64,000 nt of DNA from Cucumis sativus (GCF_000004075.3 NC_026661.2:21480307-21544306); one strand, 5' to 3'. Counted from the first letter of the stretch, positions 1 through 11,902 are shown. A program made the numbers and translations. Notes: generated from the letters alone by a model not told the origin.

Positions 1-1298
1 ATGTTAAGCTCGGAAATGGGAGGGTTGTACTTGGTACTAGTGTCTATGGCGGACCGGCTTTGATTCCGGGTCGTTTGTATCCTCTTATTTATGCAGGAAC
101 TGAAGGCGGTGATGGATATTCTTCGTCTCTATGCTTAGAAGGTTCGTTGAACCCCAATTTAGTGAAAGGGAAGATTGTACTTTGTGACAGGGGAATCAAT
201 TCAAGAGCTGCTAAAGGTGAGGTTGTGAAAAAGGCTGGAGGATTGGGAATGATTTTAGCAAATGGGGTCTTTGACGGTGAGGGTTTGGTAGCTGACTGCC
301 ACGTACTACCTGCAACCGCCGTCGGTGCTTCCGGCGGCGACGAGATTCGCAAATATATTGCAGAAGCAGCGAAGTCTCATTTACAGCCAACCGCTACAAT
401 TTTGTTCAAGGGAACTCGGCTTGGAGTTAGGCCAGCACCGGTTGTTGCTTCATTTTCAGCTCGAGGTCCAAATCCAGAGTCACCTGAAATTGTAAAGCCG
501 GATGTGATTGCGCCTGGGTTGAACATTCTTGCCGCTTGGCCTGACAAAATTGGGCCTTCTGGAATTCCCACAGATAAGCGTACCACTGAGTTCAACATAC
601 TTTCGGGCACGTCCATGGCTTGTCCTCATGTCTCTGGCTTAGCTGCCCTGCTGAAGGCTGCACACCCAGGATGGAGTCCAGCAGCTATAAAATCAGCCCT
701 GATGACCACAGCTTATACTTTGGACAACCGGGGTGAGACGATGTTAGATGAATCTTCAGGCAATACATCCACGGTTTTGGACTTTGGAGCTGGCCATGTT
801 CACCCACAAAAGGCAATGGACCCTGGTTTAATCTATGACCTGAATACATATGATTACGTTGATTTCTTGTGCAACTCCAATTACACTACTAAGAATATCC
901 AAGTTATTACTGGGAAGATAGCAGATTGTAGTGGGGCGAAAAGGGCTGGACATAGTGGGAATTTGAATTACCCTTCATTGGCCGTGGTGTTTCAACAATA
1001 TGGTAAGCATAAGATGTCTACACATTTCATAAGAACTGTGACTAACGTTGGAGACGCCAATTCTATCTATAAGGTAACAATAAAGCCACCAAGTGGAATT
1101 TCAGTGACAGTTGAACCAGAAAAGCTGGCGTTTAGAAGGGTTGGGCAAAAATTGAGCTTCTTGGTTAGGGTCCAAGCAATGGCTGTTAGACTTTCCCCTG
1201 GAAGCTCTAGCATGAAGAGTGGTTCTATAATTTGGACTGATGGAAAGCACGAAGTCACTAGTCCTTTGGTTGTTACCATGCAGCAACCTCTGCAGTAG
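1..1298 (+). CDS. SBT1.5: Subtilisin-like serine protease, SBT1.5 type (3' part only)
   Basis: This is the C-terminal portion of a secreted plant subtilase. The reading frame is open from base 3 and ends at TAG 1296-1298, giving about 431 residues with no intron; the signal peptide, prodomain and catalytic Asp and His lie left of the window. In order I see the protease-associated (PA) insert (VKGKIVLCDRGINSRAAKG), the catalytic-Ser block SGTSMACPHVSG with its Ser codon at 612-614, the FGAGHVHPQKAMDPGL block, and the C-terminal fibronectin-III-like domain (RTVTNVGD, VEPEKLAFRRVGQK). The tail TSPLVVTMQQPLQ and the block FLCNSNYT match what I remember of Arabidopsis SBT1.5 (At3g14240), whose gene is intronless. 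Expected role is proteolysis in the apoplast; the substrate is unknown. Other SBT1 members remain possible. I see no break. Confidence 0.93.
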   Translation, partial: VKLGNGRVVLGTSVYGGPALIPGRLYPLIYAGTEGGDGYSSSLCLEGSLNPNLVKGKIVLCDRGINSRAAKGEVVKKAGGLGMILANGVFDGEGLVADCHVLPATAVGASGGDEIRKYIAEAAKSHLQPTATILFKGTRLGVRPAPVVASFSARGPNPESPEIVKPDVIAPGLNILAAWPDKIGPSGIPTDKRTTEFNILSGTSMACPHVSGLAALLKAAHPGWSPAAIKSALMTTAYTLDNRGETMLDESSGNTSTVLDFGAGHVHPQKAMDPGLIYDLNTYDYVDFLCNSNYTTKNIQVITGKIADCSGAKRAGHSGNLNYPSLAVVFQQYGKHKMSTHFIRTVTNVGDANSIYKVTIKPPSGISVTVEPEKLAFRRVGQKLSFLVRVQAMAVRLSPGSSSMKSGSIIWTDGKHEVTSPLVVTMQQPLQ

Positions 1299-2021
1299 GA
1301 TCATCATAATTTTGCTCTTTCCCAACTACGTAGTTTTTCTTCTCTGTATGTATAATGGAAATGCTTTTTCCTCCCCCTTCTCTTCTTTTAATATTTTTGC
1401 TCTTTTTTAAGTTTTCAATATCAGAAAACTGGTGGGGTTTGGTTTGTAACACACGGTTAAGGGTGATGAGTATCTTTGGTTGTAAGACTATGGAGAATGT
1501 TTGTAAAATAGTAGTGTGTTTAGAAGAATAGACCAGAGATGAATGCAAGTCTCTTCTCCGGAATCATATTGTGGGTTGAAATTCAATTCCATCAAAAAAC
1601 TGCTTTCAAAAGCAATTATGGTATGGCAATCAAATTTTTTATTCAAAAGAACATAGGCACACGTATGCTGAAAGCATTAACAATTGAAGCTACCACAGTG
1701 GAGACAGTCATTAAGACATAAACACAAGTGGGGTTCCTTGTAAAGTTAAATGGCCTATCCCAATAACCCCATTGTTTATTGTCTATTCGTAAGCTTAGAG
1801 TTGCCGCTTTTTCGCCTTTCGGCTTTCCCTTTCCTAATCCAGCAAACAGGAGAATGCATCTATATATGACGCACTAATAAATTAGTAATATAGAATTTGG
1901 GATATCATTTCTTTCCACATGGATCTATAGTCTGCTTTTACAATATAATGAACACGATATAACATTGACTATGGTGAAGTGTAGTGTAGTGCACTCAACT
2001 TTTCATCAGTTGACTCGTGTT
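1299..2021. other. 3' flank of subtilase gene, no gene seen
   Basis: Non-coding AT-rich sequence downstream of the subtilase stop. The first 200 bases are T-rich and probably 3' UTR; no strong AATAAA follows the stop closely. I see no coding exon or RNA gene here. Confidence 0.5.
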
Positions 2022-2640
2022 TCAAGCAAAATACGAATAGTGTAACAACGGATCATTAAATTCCACCAACTGTTTGATTAAATTCCCATCAGTAATTTCC
2101 AATTGAGAGCGACGACAAATACCTGGCAATGGTCCATTGTCAATGATCGGCGTATAAGGTTGAACCTCAGCAGTTAATGAGCTGGAAAAGAGAGTAAAAA
2201 CATAAGCTACCGCCGCCATATACAGAATTGAATACCATCAAAGGAAATGAAAAATGAAGGACCAATAATTAGGACGAGAAGATCAAACTTACCTTTCCAG
2301 CTATTTGTTGGAATGGAATACAAGATCGGCATGATCAACATTTCGCTTTTACGAAGTGAGTTTTCACAGTGAATGGAAATTATGAAAGCAAATTAACAAG
2401 AAAAACAACCACCAAAACCAATCCAATCTATAGCTTTGCTTTATACCCGTGACCATTAGAAACGCGTTCTCATGATGATTCGTACTCGATTCTCCCTATT
2501 CTGCACAACAAAAAGTTCATAACTCGAAAACAAGAAGGAAACATTTCCTCTTCTGCAACCTTCAATCCGAAAACTCAGAACTGTTCTTTCAGTTTCATCC
2601 AATTTCTTCCGCGCGATAATTTTCCCTCCATTAGGAACGT
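2022..2640 (-). other. Possible small minus-strand transcription unit
   Basis: On the minus strand a GC-richer block follows a site II promoter cluster (2667-2760). It contains a near-perfect donor (CTGGAAAG then GTAAGT, junction at 2292/2293) and an acceptor after a pyrimidine run (TTTTCCAG, near 2181), consistent with a two-exon transcript. Splicing these exons gives only a short peptide starting MLIMPILYSIPTNSWKAH. Unspliced, a 65-codon frame (2219 down to 2022) begins MAAVAYVFTLFSSSLTAEVQ and ends NDPLLHYSYFA. I recognise neither peptide. It could be a small-protein gene, a non-coding RNA, or the 5' end of a decayed gene. The promoter and splice sites are visible; transcription is inferred. 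Confidence 0.3.
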
Positions 2641-2666
2641 CATCCGCAGCTTTTCTATCACGGCTC

Positions 2667-2760
2667 GGCCCATAATTGGGCCTTCGTTTGATCGGCCCAA
2701 TAAACGGGCTTCGGGTCGTATTTAGTCCAATAAATAATTCGGTTTAGCCGGCCCGGCCCA
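2667..2760 (-). promoter_or_regulatory. Cluster of four site II (TGGGCC/GGCCCA) elements
   Basis: GGCCCA at 2667-2672, TGGGCC at 2677-2682, GGCCCA at 2694-2699 and GGCCCA at 2755-2760. Site II elements are TCP-factor targets typical of TATA-less plant housekeeping promoters. The cluster sits just upstream of the minus-strand exon-like block at 2022-2640. Confidence 0.5.
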
Positions 2761-2914
2761 ATAGATAATTGGGAAAGTAACATATATCAAAAATTGAATA
2801 ATATTTGTCCTTTCCTTCTAACAGCTACAATACGACAATTTACCTCCAAAGTTTCTTCACATGGGGCTCGTCTCTCTATGATCATTAGATCACTTAAATA
2901 AATTTTAAATACGA

Positions 2915-3105
2915 ACATTTTATAAAATAATAAAATAAATTAAAATATTTATGAGTTATACCAAAATTATAAATTGGCATAAACTTTTATTATTGTCTTT
3001 TTAATATAGGTATTTTTAATAAAATTATATCAATATTTATTATTGATAGAATCTCACAATTTTAGTATATGTTATAAGTATTTTTATCAAATTTGCTATT
3101 TTTGA
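2915..3105. repeat. Palindromic AT-rich dispersed element (family A)
   Basis: Diverged copy with the left arm around TTAAAATATTTATGAG and the right arm around TTGATAGAATCTCACAATTT then TATAAGTATTTTT. The same inverted arms recur elsewhere in the window (21575, 26605, 33005, 36965, 38495). It looks like a small MITE-like element; no coding capacity. Confidence 0.5.
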
Positions 3106-3686
3106 CCATTCATCCTTTAAAAATACCACGAGAATAAAATATTTACAAAAGTATCAAATAACGATTGATAGATAAAAAATGGTTATCATGAAATTGATAG
3201 CATATTTCTTTTTTAAAAATATATATTTTTTATTAATGATTTAAACCAAAAGGTATAGTTGACGTTTTAAAATAACAAAATCAACGAAAGAGAGATGACT
3301 TGGGTCAGGTTCACCGACGAATTTAATATAGGTCTGGGGGCTCGACTTTATTGTCTTTATATAATATGTATATACAAAATCAATTAATGTTTAATGTTTG
3401 TAGGTAGTTTAGTAATAACTATACTTGTTTTTTTCTCTAATTACAACTCGAATTTTTTTGTCAATAAATTTTCTGCATCGGTCAGGTTTAAGTCAGTGCT
3501 CAAGGTCGATTTTCTCCACACGTTTACTATATTTTATCTTTTCAAAATATTTGTGTATATATTAATACATTAGATTTGGAAATGTTGTAATAGAAATTGA
3601 AATTCTATCTATTTATTAAACCCTAAAATTTTAAAAATAAAAAACAGATAACTATGAAATTGCGAAACGGAACAGCGGGTTGACGG

Positions 3687-3706
3687 TTTGACGTGGTTTG
3701 ACGTGG
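3687..3706 (+). promoter_or_regulatory. Perfect 10-bp tandem repeat TTTGACGTGG x2 (W-box/ACGT)
   Basis: Two exact head-to-tail copies of TTTGACGTGG, each combining a W-box core (TTGAC) with an ACGTG core. A third TTGACG lies just upstream at 3680-3685. The arrangement looks like a cis-regulatory cluster, but no gene start is evident within 1 kb on either side. Confidence 0.35.
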
Positions 3707-4559
3707 CTTGATCGATGTGTTGCGTCAGCTTGGGGCGGCTACACCCGAACCATATGGTCCAATTTCTGTTTCGTTGCCACATAATACGGCGCACCGCAAG
3801 CTCACCTTTTTCAATTTGCCGTTTTCTTTTTCTGTCTTCTAATTCCATAAAATAAAAGGATAAAATATAATCCTCTTTCTTCAGCTTCCAAAACTACTTC
3901 CATGGTGTTTAATTCACACTATCTCCACTAAGGAAGTCTTTAAAATCACGTAAAATTTTTGAAATAAATAAATTAACAAATCCATTATTGAATAAGCATA
4001 ATAAGTATTAGTAGGTGTAGTACCATATCAAAATAAAATAAATGCAGTCAAGAGTACAAAATTATTGAAAATTTATTTATTTGTTGTCCAACAACTATTT
4101 AACTCAATTAAAAGAATAATCTAATTTTTAAATATTTTTCTTACACCTCTTTTAGTCGGACTTTGCTACTTTCAAAATACTCTCTCCTTTCAATGTCATT
4201 TTTTCTTTTTTTTGAATCAATAATCATAAAACCCAATCAATTATTTTGTAAGATTCTATCTAAAACATAGAAGAGAGTGGCATACCATTATTTTTAGATC
4301 AAAAAACACACCGTAGAGGATGTCAAAATCGCAATAGCACATGTCAATTTGTTCTCCTATATGAAGCAATGACAAAAACAACAAAGTTTAAATAGTTTTC
4401 AATACACAATATCCTCAACAAGAATAGCAATCTCCACAAAAGAATGTACATCCTTCATGAGTTAACTTAATGAGCTAAGGAGCATCGGATTCCACCACTA
4501 GCAAGAAGATAAAGCCCACCCATTCCCCTTCTTCAATCGCTCTCAATTCATCTAACATC

Positions 4560-4980
4560 CCTCTAGATTCCATATGCTCACACTTCGAAAACGAAAGCAT
4601 TGGACTGGGCTTGGATTTATAAATGGTTTGGGCCTTAAATATTGGGTCAAAGCCCAGATCCGCTTTCCCTTTCAGTTATATGGTCTTAATCAAATGGGCC
4701 ACGAAGGAAATGATTGGGGGTGTCTGTTTGGGTAAAGTTAACAACAGTGACGGACACGAGAGCGGAGGTTTTCATTCAGTAAGTGACGTGACGTGATGTT
4801 ACTGGATGGTGACCAAAGGGGTGACAGTGTCGCTGTCACCCTATCAAGAAAGATATAATTTTGAAAAGCTGAGGTTGGCAGAAGGCGTGTACTAACTCCC
4901 GTGGTTCTCCCCGCCACGTCGGATGATTTTATCTAGCCGGCATTGTTACACGGAACCTTCATCGTGGCCGTCCAATCAGT
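4560..4980. promoter_or_regulatory. GC-richer promoter-like island with TGACG motifs and hairpin
   Basis: The island contains TGGGCC-type motifs around 4610-4700, TGACG cores at 4748-4752, 4784-4788 and 4789-4793, a perfect inverted repeat GGGTGACAG / CTGTCACCC at 4819-4841 with a 5-nt loop, and CACGTCGG near 4915. It resembles a plant promoter in composition, yet no open frame with family motifs follows on either strand. It may be a distal regulatory region or the promoter of a lost or non-coding gene. Confidence 0.3.
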
Positions 4981-6299
4981 CAACATAATTTATATGTAAT
5001 TTACCACAATTTTTAACTATGAATTTCCATTCTCATATTCTTTAAACTTTAGTTTGAATTATTACTAACAATAACATATTGTATGATATGCTGCTTATAC
5101 ACGTTGTTTAATATTTAGGTATAGAAAACTCTCGATTCATTTTTAAAATCTATGTATACACTCGAGAAAATTCGAAGAAAGTTTTATTCCCTTTTACGAT
5201 ACAATTTTTTTGTTTTTTTGCTAAATTTTCACATTATTTCATTTTAAACTTGATTTGTGTGAATTAATATTCTTCCCTTGTACGGTTTTCTTTTTCTTTT
5301 TGTTGTTTAATACTATGATTTTCCATTTTTCATCGACTAAAAAATACAATAAACATTTTACAATTATATAAGTAAATATATCACATCCATTTTAATTTTA
5401 TAATTAAATTTCAACCTTTGATATTGTTTTGTTGTTATTTATTAATTATACACTTGCATTAACACGTCGATATAAATATACATAAAACTTATAAAATCAA
5501 GTTTATTTAATGATAAATATGACTAATGGAGAAAACGAGCAACAACAGTGTGATACATGGCTTGTGTAGAAGGTGGTATAACTTAGGCAATGCGGGCGTC
5601 GTTTTTGTATGACAACGACACGAAACAGGCAACGTGGCACACAAGTAATTTTAAATATGGGTAGACAACAACAATGCTATATTGAACTGTGTGGTTATTA
5701 TGGTAGCTGTGCAAAAGTGTGGCAAATAACGAACAATAGGTAAACTACAACCACGACAAAAGCAATGCATGAGTTATAGCAGTATTGTGTGAATCTAATT
5801 TCGTTAGCGATCAGTCACTTTAACGATCTTAAATATAATTATCAAATAATTCATCATAACAATCTCGAGAATATTAAAACGACTTCACCAACAATTATCT
5901 AAAACTTCGATGTATAAGAATTTGTAACAAACCTTTTCGGCTTGTGATGTAATTCGTACCAAACTTTAAGATTACAAAACGTGAACAAAAGTAAAACGAA
6001 TTCACAATGGGTTTGCGCGTCCCACCTGGCAAGGGCAACTTCGACAAATTCGAAAAAGTTGGCGATAAATTCGAACGGAAACGCCATTTTAATATATCCA
6101 TTTGTGCCACTTGGCTTTCTTCCTAACAACGTCAACAACACGCACTGACGTGGCTCTAACAAACCTACATTCAACTTATTTCCTTTTTTTTAACATAAGC
6201 AAGTTGCTCCACTACAAGACAAAACTATACACTATACACTTTTTTTATTCCCTTGTCTTTTTAGGGCAATCGTAAAAAATAAAACAATGAATTTTCTTT

Positions 6300-6720
6300 T
6301 TCAGTCATTTTGTTGGGAGTTTTTATAAAAATATAAAAATATAAATATATAAATAATGAGCTATTTTCTAAATTTACAAAAGTAACAAATTTAAAAATGA
6401 CGATTCTCTATAGTCCTATAAACAATGTATGATAGTCGTTTGATATCATTTTGTTCGATGTAAATAGTTTGTTGATTTTTTAATTTTTGTAAAAACTCAT
6501 GTCTTTTTTACAAACATTTGAGATTGTATAAAAAAATATGTATAATGAATTTTGTTTTTTAGTGATTTTGTTTGGAGCTTTTACTAAAATAGCAAAAATA
6601 CTAATAATAATAATATAATTGGTGTCACAACATTTTTAAAATTTGCAAAATAGCAAATTTAATTGTGATAATCATTTCATAGTCCTATAATCACCTAGTT
6701 TGTAGATTTTTAATTATTAT
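6300..6720. repeat. Family B AT-rich dispersed repeat, two adjacent copies
   Basis: Two diverged copies (about 6300-6480 and 6545-6720) each pair a GGAGTTTTTA/GGAGCTTTTA start with a TTTGCAAAA/TTTACAAAAG-type core, a CAAATTTAA stretch and a repeated TAGTCCTATAA. Further copies lie near 7885-8060 and 30590-30780. Confidence 0.4.
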
Positions 6721-7884
6721 TTTTTTTTTGAAAAAAACACTATTTTTTACTAACGGTTGAGATTGTATTGGAATAGAGATTAAAGCAAAAATAATGCATA
6801 GCTCTTTGGGCCTGATTCGATCCGATGTTGATCAAATCCACCATGTGAACACATTGGGCCCATGAAGGCCCACGTGGGCCCAATATAATATTTCATTTAT
6901 ATTATTCAAGAACTCCCACTTGTCTTTGTGTTGTGCTAAAACCAAATGTTATTACCCATTCGCACCATTTTTGTGCAATGAAGGTAGTTGTCAATAAAAA
7001 TTTGTTGGTAACAAATATATATGATTTTTTTGTATGTGTACACAAATATAACTTCTCTAATTGCAATTAAGACAAAAGTCGACACATCTCGACGACATTG
7101 TGTATGCACGTTATGTCAGTTGATTCAAGTAAACTAATTTATTTCAATTTGATATTAAATTGTTCATGCTCAACATTGAGTTCAATAAAGCTCGGTTTGA
7201 CCAAAAGACCAATCAAATCCACAACACTAGTTAGTTGGCTTAGGGGATATGTCCATTCACAACCCAAGGCCATACATGTAAAGTTTCGTGAAAAATTTAT
7301 AAGTAGAGAAGTTAATTCTTATTGATTTGGTATGACTTTTAATATTAAAAATTATAGAAAAAAATTCAAACGTGTATAACATAAACTCATGAATGCTAAA
7401 CCATACCTGAAGAGTAAAGCATTGGTAAGCAAGTTGCATTACTTAAGTGAAAGTGCATGTATTTAAAAAGACAAAATTGAATAGTCAAATGTTCGATATT
7501 ACTTCATATATGTACAAATCAAACCCTAAACTTAAAAACTCGAGTTGCAACCAAAAGTATTGATTATTTCTATTAGTTTTCGAAAAACTATAAAAGTGAG
7601 TTAATATTTTTTTACCAATATATTTTGTTTTGATTTATAATTTACAATGCCTAGTTGGTTAATAAACTATAGTTAAAATGAGTTTAGGAGTCTTCAAATA
7701 GTAATGAATGTTCGAGTAATCATAATAGGTACAATATTTTAAAAATATTATAAATATAGTCAAATCTATAGCTACTAAAATATATTTTATTATATTTATA
7801 ATTTTTTAAAAATATATTTATATATATACAAATATTTTAAAACGAATTGTCATATTTGCAACTATCTCTTTACTCGACAAGTAT

Positions 7885-8060
7885 TATTAAGAGCTTTTTC
7901 GCAAAAAAAAATTATAATAATAGAGTCTATATCACAACAATTTCTAAATTTGCAAAAGCAGCAAATTTAAAAGTGACAATGTACCGTCTGATAGCTCTTA
8001 TAACCTTATGATTATCGTATGACGGTCATTCATATAAATAATTTTGTCATATTTATAATA
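7885..8060. repeat. Family B dispersed repeat copy
   Basis: Shares GAGCTTTT, ATAATAGAGTCTATATCACA, TTTGCAAAA and GCAAATTTAAAAGTGACAAT with the copies near 6300-6720 and 30590. Diverged and non-coding. Confidence 0.35.
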
Positions 8061-10290
8061 TATAAAAAATCAATGTCATGAATTATATGTTTCTAAATGT
8101 TTTTGTTATTCGATGCAATTTTTCTATTATTAAATCTAATATACGAGAATTCATGAGATGAAATATCGACTCGACATAGGACTCATACAATAGGTGGGCC
8201 CTACATATAAATATCCGTACGTGAAAATTAGAACAATGTATTGACTTGTCAAGTGGGGATTATGAGCATATAATATAATAATTTTGGAATATAGTGAAAT
8301 AGGAGTATATATTATTGGGTGCATGAACCTCCTAAAACTTATTCCCTTTTATCAAAAATTAAACCGTAGCATGGTCCACAAAAAATACATTAAATAATTA
8401 TACTATTAATAACAATCTTATTAATTAAAGTTTTAAATTAAAAGTAAAAGTAAAAGTAAAAAGGCAAAATTGAGCCAAAAAAATATCGGACGGCATCGTC
8501 AATTTTGGTGGCTAACTCTACGCTATACCAATTTTCCAGCCGGCAACTTGTCCCCTCCCCTCCTTTTGTTAATTCTTTTTTAGAACAAATTGAAATTGAA
8601 CGTACGTTTAGAGTGATTTTTGAGGAAGCGTTCCTGGCAAAGAGTAATTTAAATTAATATAATATGTGTGTTTAGAGTTAAACTATTATAATATAAATTT
8701 TAATAAATTATTAGAGTTTGCGTTGTTATATGTGTTTGAGGTAAAGATCGGTCGATCGAATAAGTGTTTGGGACAATGAGTAATTTATAATAGTACGAAT
8801 ATTATAATTTTATGAATTATTATAGTCTATGTTTGGAATATAAATTATTATAATATGTCTTTATGGTTGAGAGGTTTTAATAAAGGTAAAAAAATGTTTA
8901 TAAATATGTAAAAAGTCCGTCAAAACTAATTGTTACTTTGTTTTTTTAAAAAAACTCTTCACTTTATCTATAATGGATGATATTACTAATAAATTTCTAT
9001 TAGCGATATGATCTATAGTTGATATACTCTGAAAGTTGAATATAAATTTTACTGTATTTATTATTTTTTATTGTGTTATATATGCGTTTTATTGTTATAC
9101 TTGCCATTATCTTTTTGTAACATAAAAAATAGATAGAAATATCCACGATCCTTTATCTTATTTTTTTTTATGGTATTTATATAAGGAAAAACTATTTATT
9201 TATTTTTAAAATTTGCTTTTGAGTGTGGAACTTAATTTAAGTAATAATAATAATAAATCTAGGGAAAATATCAATTCGTAGGTTTCCGGTCTTATTTTCT
9301 TTGGTTCATATACTTCAAAGTATTACGATGTAATTTTTACCATATTGTATTTTTATAATTAAGGTATTCTTACCTTGACGTCTATTGATTAAATAAAAAA
9401 ATCGATAAAATAATTAAAGTTCGTATAACAAAATCATTTGAATATGATATTAATTACAATGGTCTTTTTCTATAAATATTTTATCAAAATTCTTTTCGAA
9501 ATTAATTATTTTTACTGCATAATTATATTTTAGATTGAGTAATTGAAAGTTAATGGAAAGGAACAAACCATGAATTTAAATAGTGAAAGAAAAATGGGAA
9601 TTGTCTTTTTGTGCTCTACTAGAGGCTTCATGTGACTTCAATTGTAAAGAGACAAAAATTAGAATATTCGTGCATTGCAAGTCAACTACGCGTCCTTTTT
9701 CTAATTTCCTCCTTTTTTTTCTCTTTCTTTCAAATTTTACATACAAATTCTATTATCACATTCTAAATTGATTAAATCAAATTAAACAATAACAATGACA
9801 AAAAAAAAAACACTGAGTTAAATTCTATCCACTTAATTTAACGTTAAATAATATCATAAAATATCTTTTGACAAATGAAGCCGACAATAATGATTTAGTA
9901 AATATTCAAATCAATTATAATCATAAATAAGTACGAATCATTTGTTGGTTCATCAGTTAAAACCTTTCAATTTTTGTAGGTTTCAGTATAAATAGTTAAT
10001 AAAATATAAATCTATTTTTCTAAGTAAAACCCACTAACTATTTCTTACAATTTTTTATGTTAAAATAAATAAATGACCATCACTATATCTAAAATAAAAT
10101 CATCTAATAAATATGAATATATATATATATTTTTTTTAATGTAGAACGATATATTAGAAATACATGTTAAGTTTTTCTTTTATTTAGTAGGAGAGATTTT
10201 AATTCTTACACAATAGGCTTGGTAGATATTTTATTCGACTAAAAGACCACAATTTTGACCGATCGGTTGCAATTGCAACAATAACATTTT

Positions 10291-10365
10291 AACAAATACG
10301 TTATTTTCAACGATTTTACCTCGACTTAACAAATACTTTATTTTTCAATGATTTTACCTCGATTA
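10291..10365. repeat. Imperfect 37-bp tandem repeat x2
   Basis: Two units starting AACAAATAC and ending ATTTTACCTCGA follow one another with about 37-bp spacing and a few substitutions. Local duplication in intergenic DNA. Confidence 0.6.
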
Positions 10366-11738
10366 GACATAACATTGACACTTTATAACGATAAATATTA
10401 AATAGAAAAATATGTTAATTGACCAAAGTGAAAAGTAATAGGTGACATACATTTTATTTTTCCATCAAATAAATGAAAAAAGATTGAGAGGTGGTTTAAT
10501 TTAATTTGAACAAGTAGATCAAAGTTGTTGGGGGAACAAAGAGAAAATGAAGGGCTTTGTTAATCAAAACTAAAGGTAAGATTTTAAAATTTGTGGGATT
10601 GTGAGAAATTTGGAAAAGGTAAGAAGGGAAGATCATTTGATCAAATAGTCATTGTTTTGTTGGTGGAGTCAAGTTTGGTAAACTATTTTTTTTCACACAT
10701 GACTATTAGGGCATAAAATTAGGCAGACAGGCCTACTCCTTTGAATGGCCACACCCCATGAAGAATGTCACATGCTATATACTTCCAAAACAAAATTATT
10801 CCGAAATAACATTTTTAGGATTGGAAAGTTAAAAAGAGACGATTACAACTTTAGCTGTCATGTCGAGATACAACGTAATGCAAAATAGTTTATAGCGTTG
10901 TTAAGAGTTTGTCAATGATAGAGTATATCATTAGTAAGAGTGAGTCATACCTGGTAAAGTTCGTCAGTTGCAAAAATATAACCAAAATGGTAATAATAAG
11001 AAGACGGAGGATTAAATTTACAACTTTTTTCTTAAAGAAAAACGCTCGTGCAAATGATTTGTGCAATATCTCTTTTATTCATGCTTGTTGAAATAAAATG
11101 CTTACTTTTAATAATTGTTGAACGAATCCTCAATTTACTATTTGAAACAAATATTTACTAAAGATCAACTAAAATGAATATATTTTCACACTCCACGTTA
11201 AAAATGACAATAGATAACAAAACAAAGATTATTAAAAATTTCAACAACGAAAAAAGCATATCGATGAAACTAGTCATTTATTTATTTATTTGTCGATATT
11301 AAATATAGAATACATGAAATTATATAATATTGAATAAATTATTTAAACTACCACTAAAAACAAAAATTAATTATATTTATTTTGTTAAATATTATATTTT
11401 TTACAATTTGTCATAAGGACGCAATACAGTAAATAATTAAAAAATATGACAAAAATAAAGCAAAGAAACTCTAAGAAAAACAGAAAAAAAAAATTTCATC
11501 ATAATAGAAAAGTCTCTAATTTATAAATTACAAAACTAGTAAATTTAAAAGTTAATATAAGCGGTTGTTTTCTAGTACTCAGTCGCGATGTCGACGGTAA
11601 GGAGGGCGGAAAGCAAAGGAGATGTATGGGTGAGGGCGAGAAAGGGTAAAAAGGGAATTTCAGGTCAGCTGGGACCCACTTGCAAATTGCCAACGCTTCC
11701 CACTTTCTTACAAGAAAAACTCACCTAACCTTTGATTA

Positions 11739-11747
11739 AAACCCTAA
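11739..11747 (+). promoter_or_regulatory. Telo-box AAACCCTAA upstream of ERF gene
   Basis: AAACCCTAA lies 156 bases before the ERF start codon, in a pyrimidine-rich stretch that is probably the proximal promoter or 5' leader. Telo-boxes are common in promoters of growth- and translation-linked plant genes. Confidence 0.35.
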
Positions 11748-11902
11748 TCAACAATCCCTTCCTCTTAAAACCAATTTCACTTCTCATCAATTAAACTTCC
11801 ATTTCATTACAATTTCTTCTCTCACAATTCCAAAAACCCCCCAATCTTTCTCTCTCTCAAAATCTTTTGTTCTTTTCACTCAACTGTTTTCCTTCTTCAA
11901 TA

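Larger units (their letters stand above)
2780..11560. other. AT-rich intergenic region between subtilase and ERF genes
   Basis: About 8.8 kb without a convincing gene. It holds the family A element at 2915, two GC-richer motif-dense islands (3660-3850 and 4560-4980), three family B repeats (6300, 6545, 7885), a transposon-like GC patch near 6790-6960 with a GGGCCCA-rich palindromic stretch, an imperfect tandem repeat at 10291-10365, and simple A/T tracts. Short open frames in it have biased, low-complexity translations and no recognisable motif. Confidence 0.6.

Noticed and set aside
3609..3848. 79-codon minus-strand frame with a charged N terminus
   Set aside because: No recognisable domain, no splice-supported extension and no clear promoter on the right side; the GC patch is better explained as a regulatory cluster.
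5895..6174. Two overlapping minus-strand frames of 71 and 91 codons
   Set aside because: Different frames over the same DNA, no motifs, no supporting signals.
11867..11902. ERF start upstream of 11903
   Set aside because: The open frame begins with TTG; only the ATG at 11903 gives the MCGGAI N-degron expected for the family.
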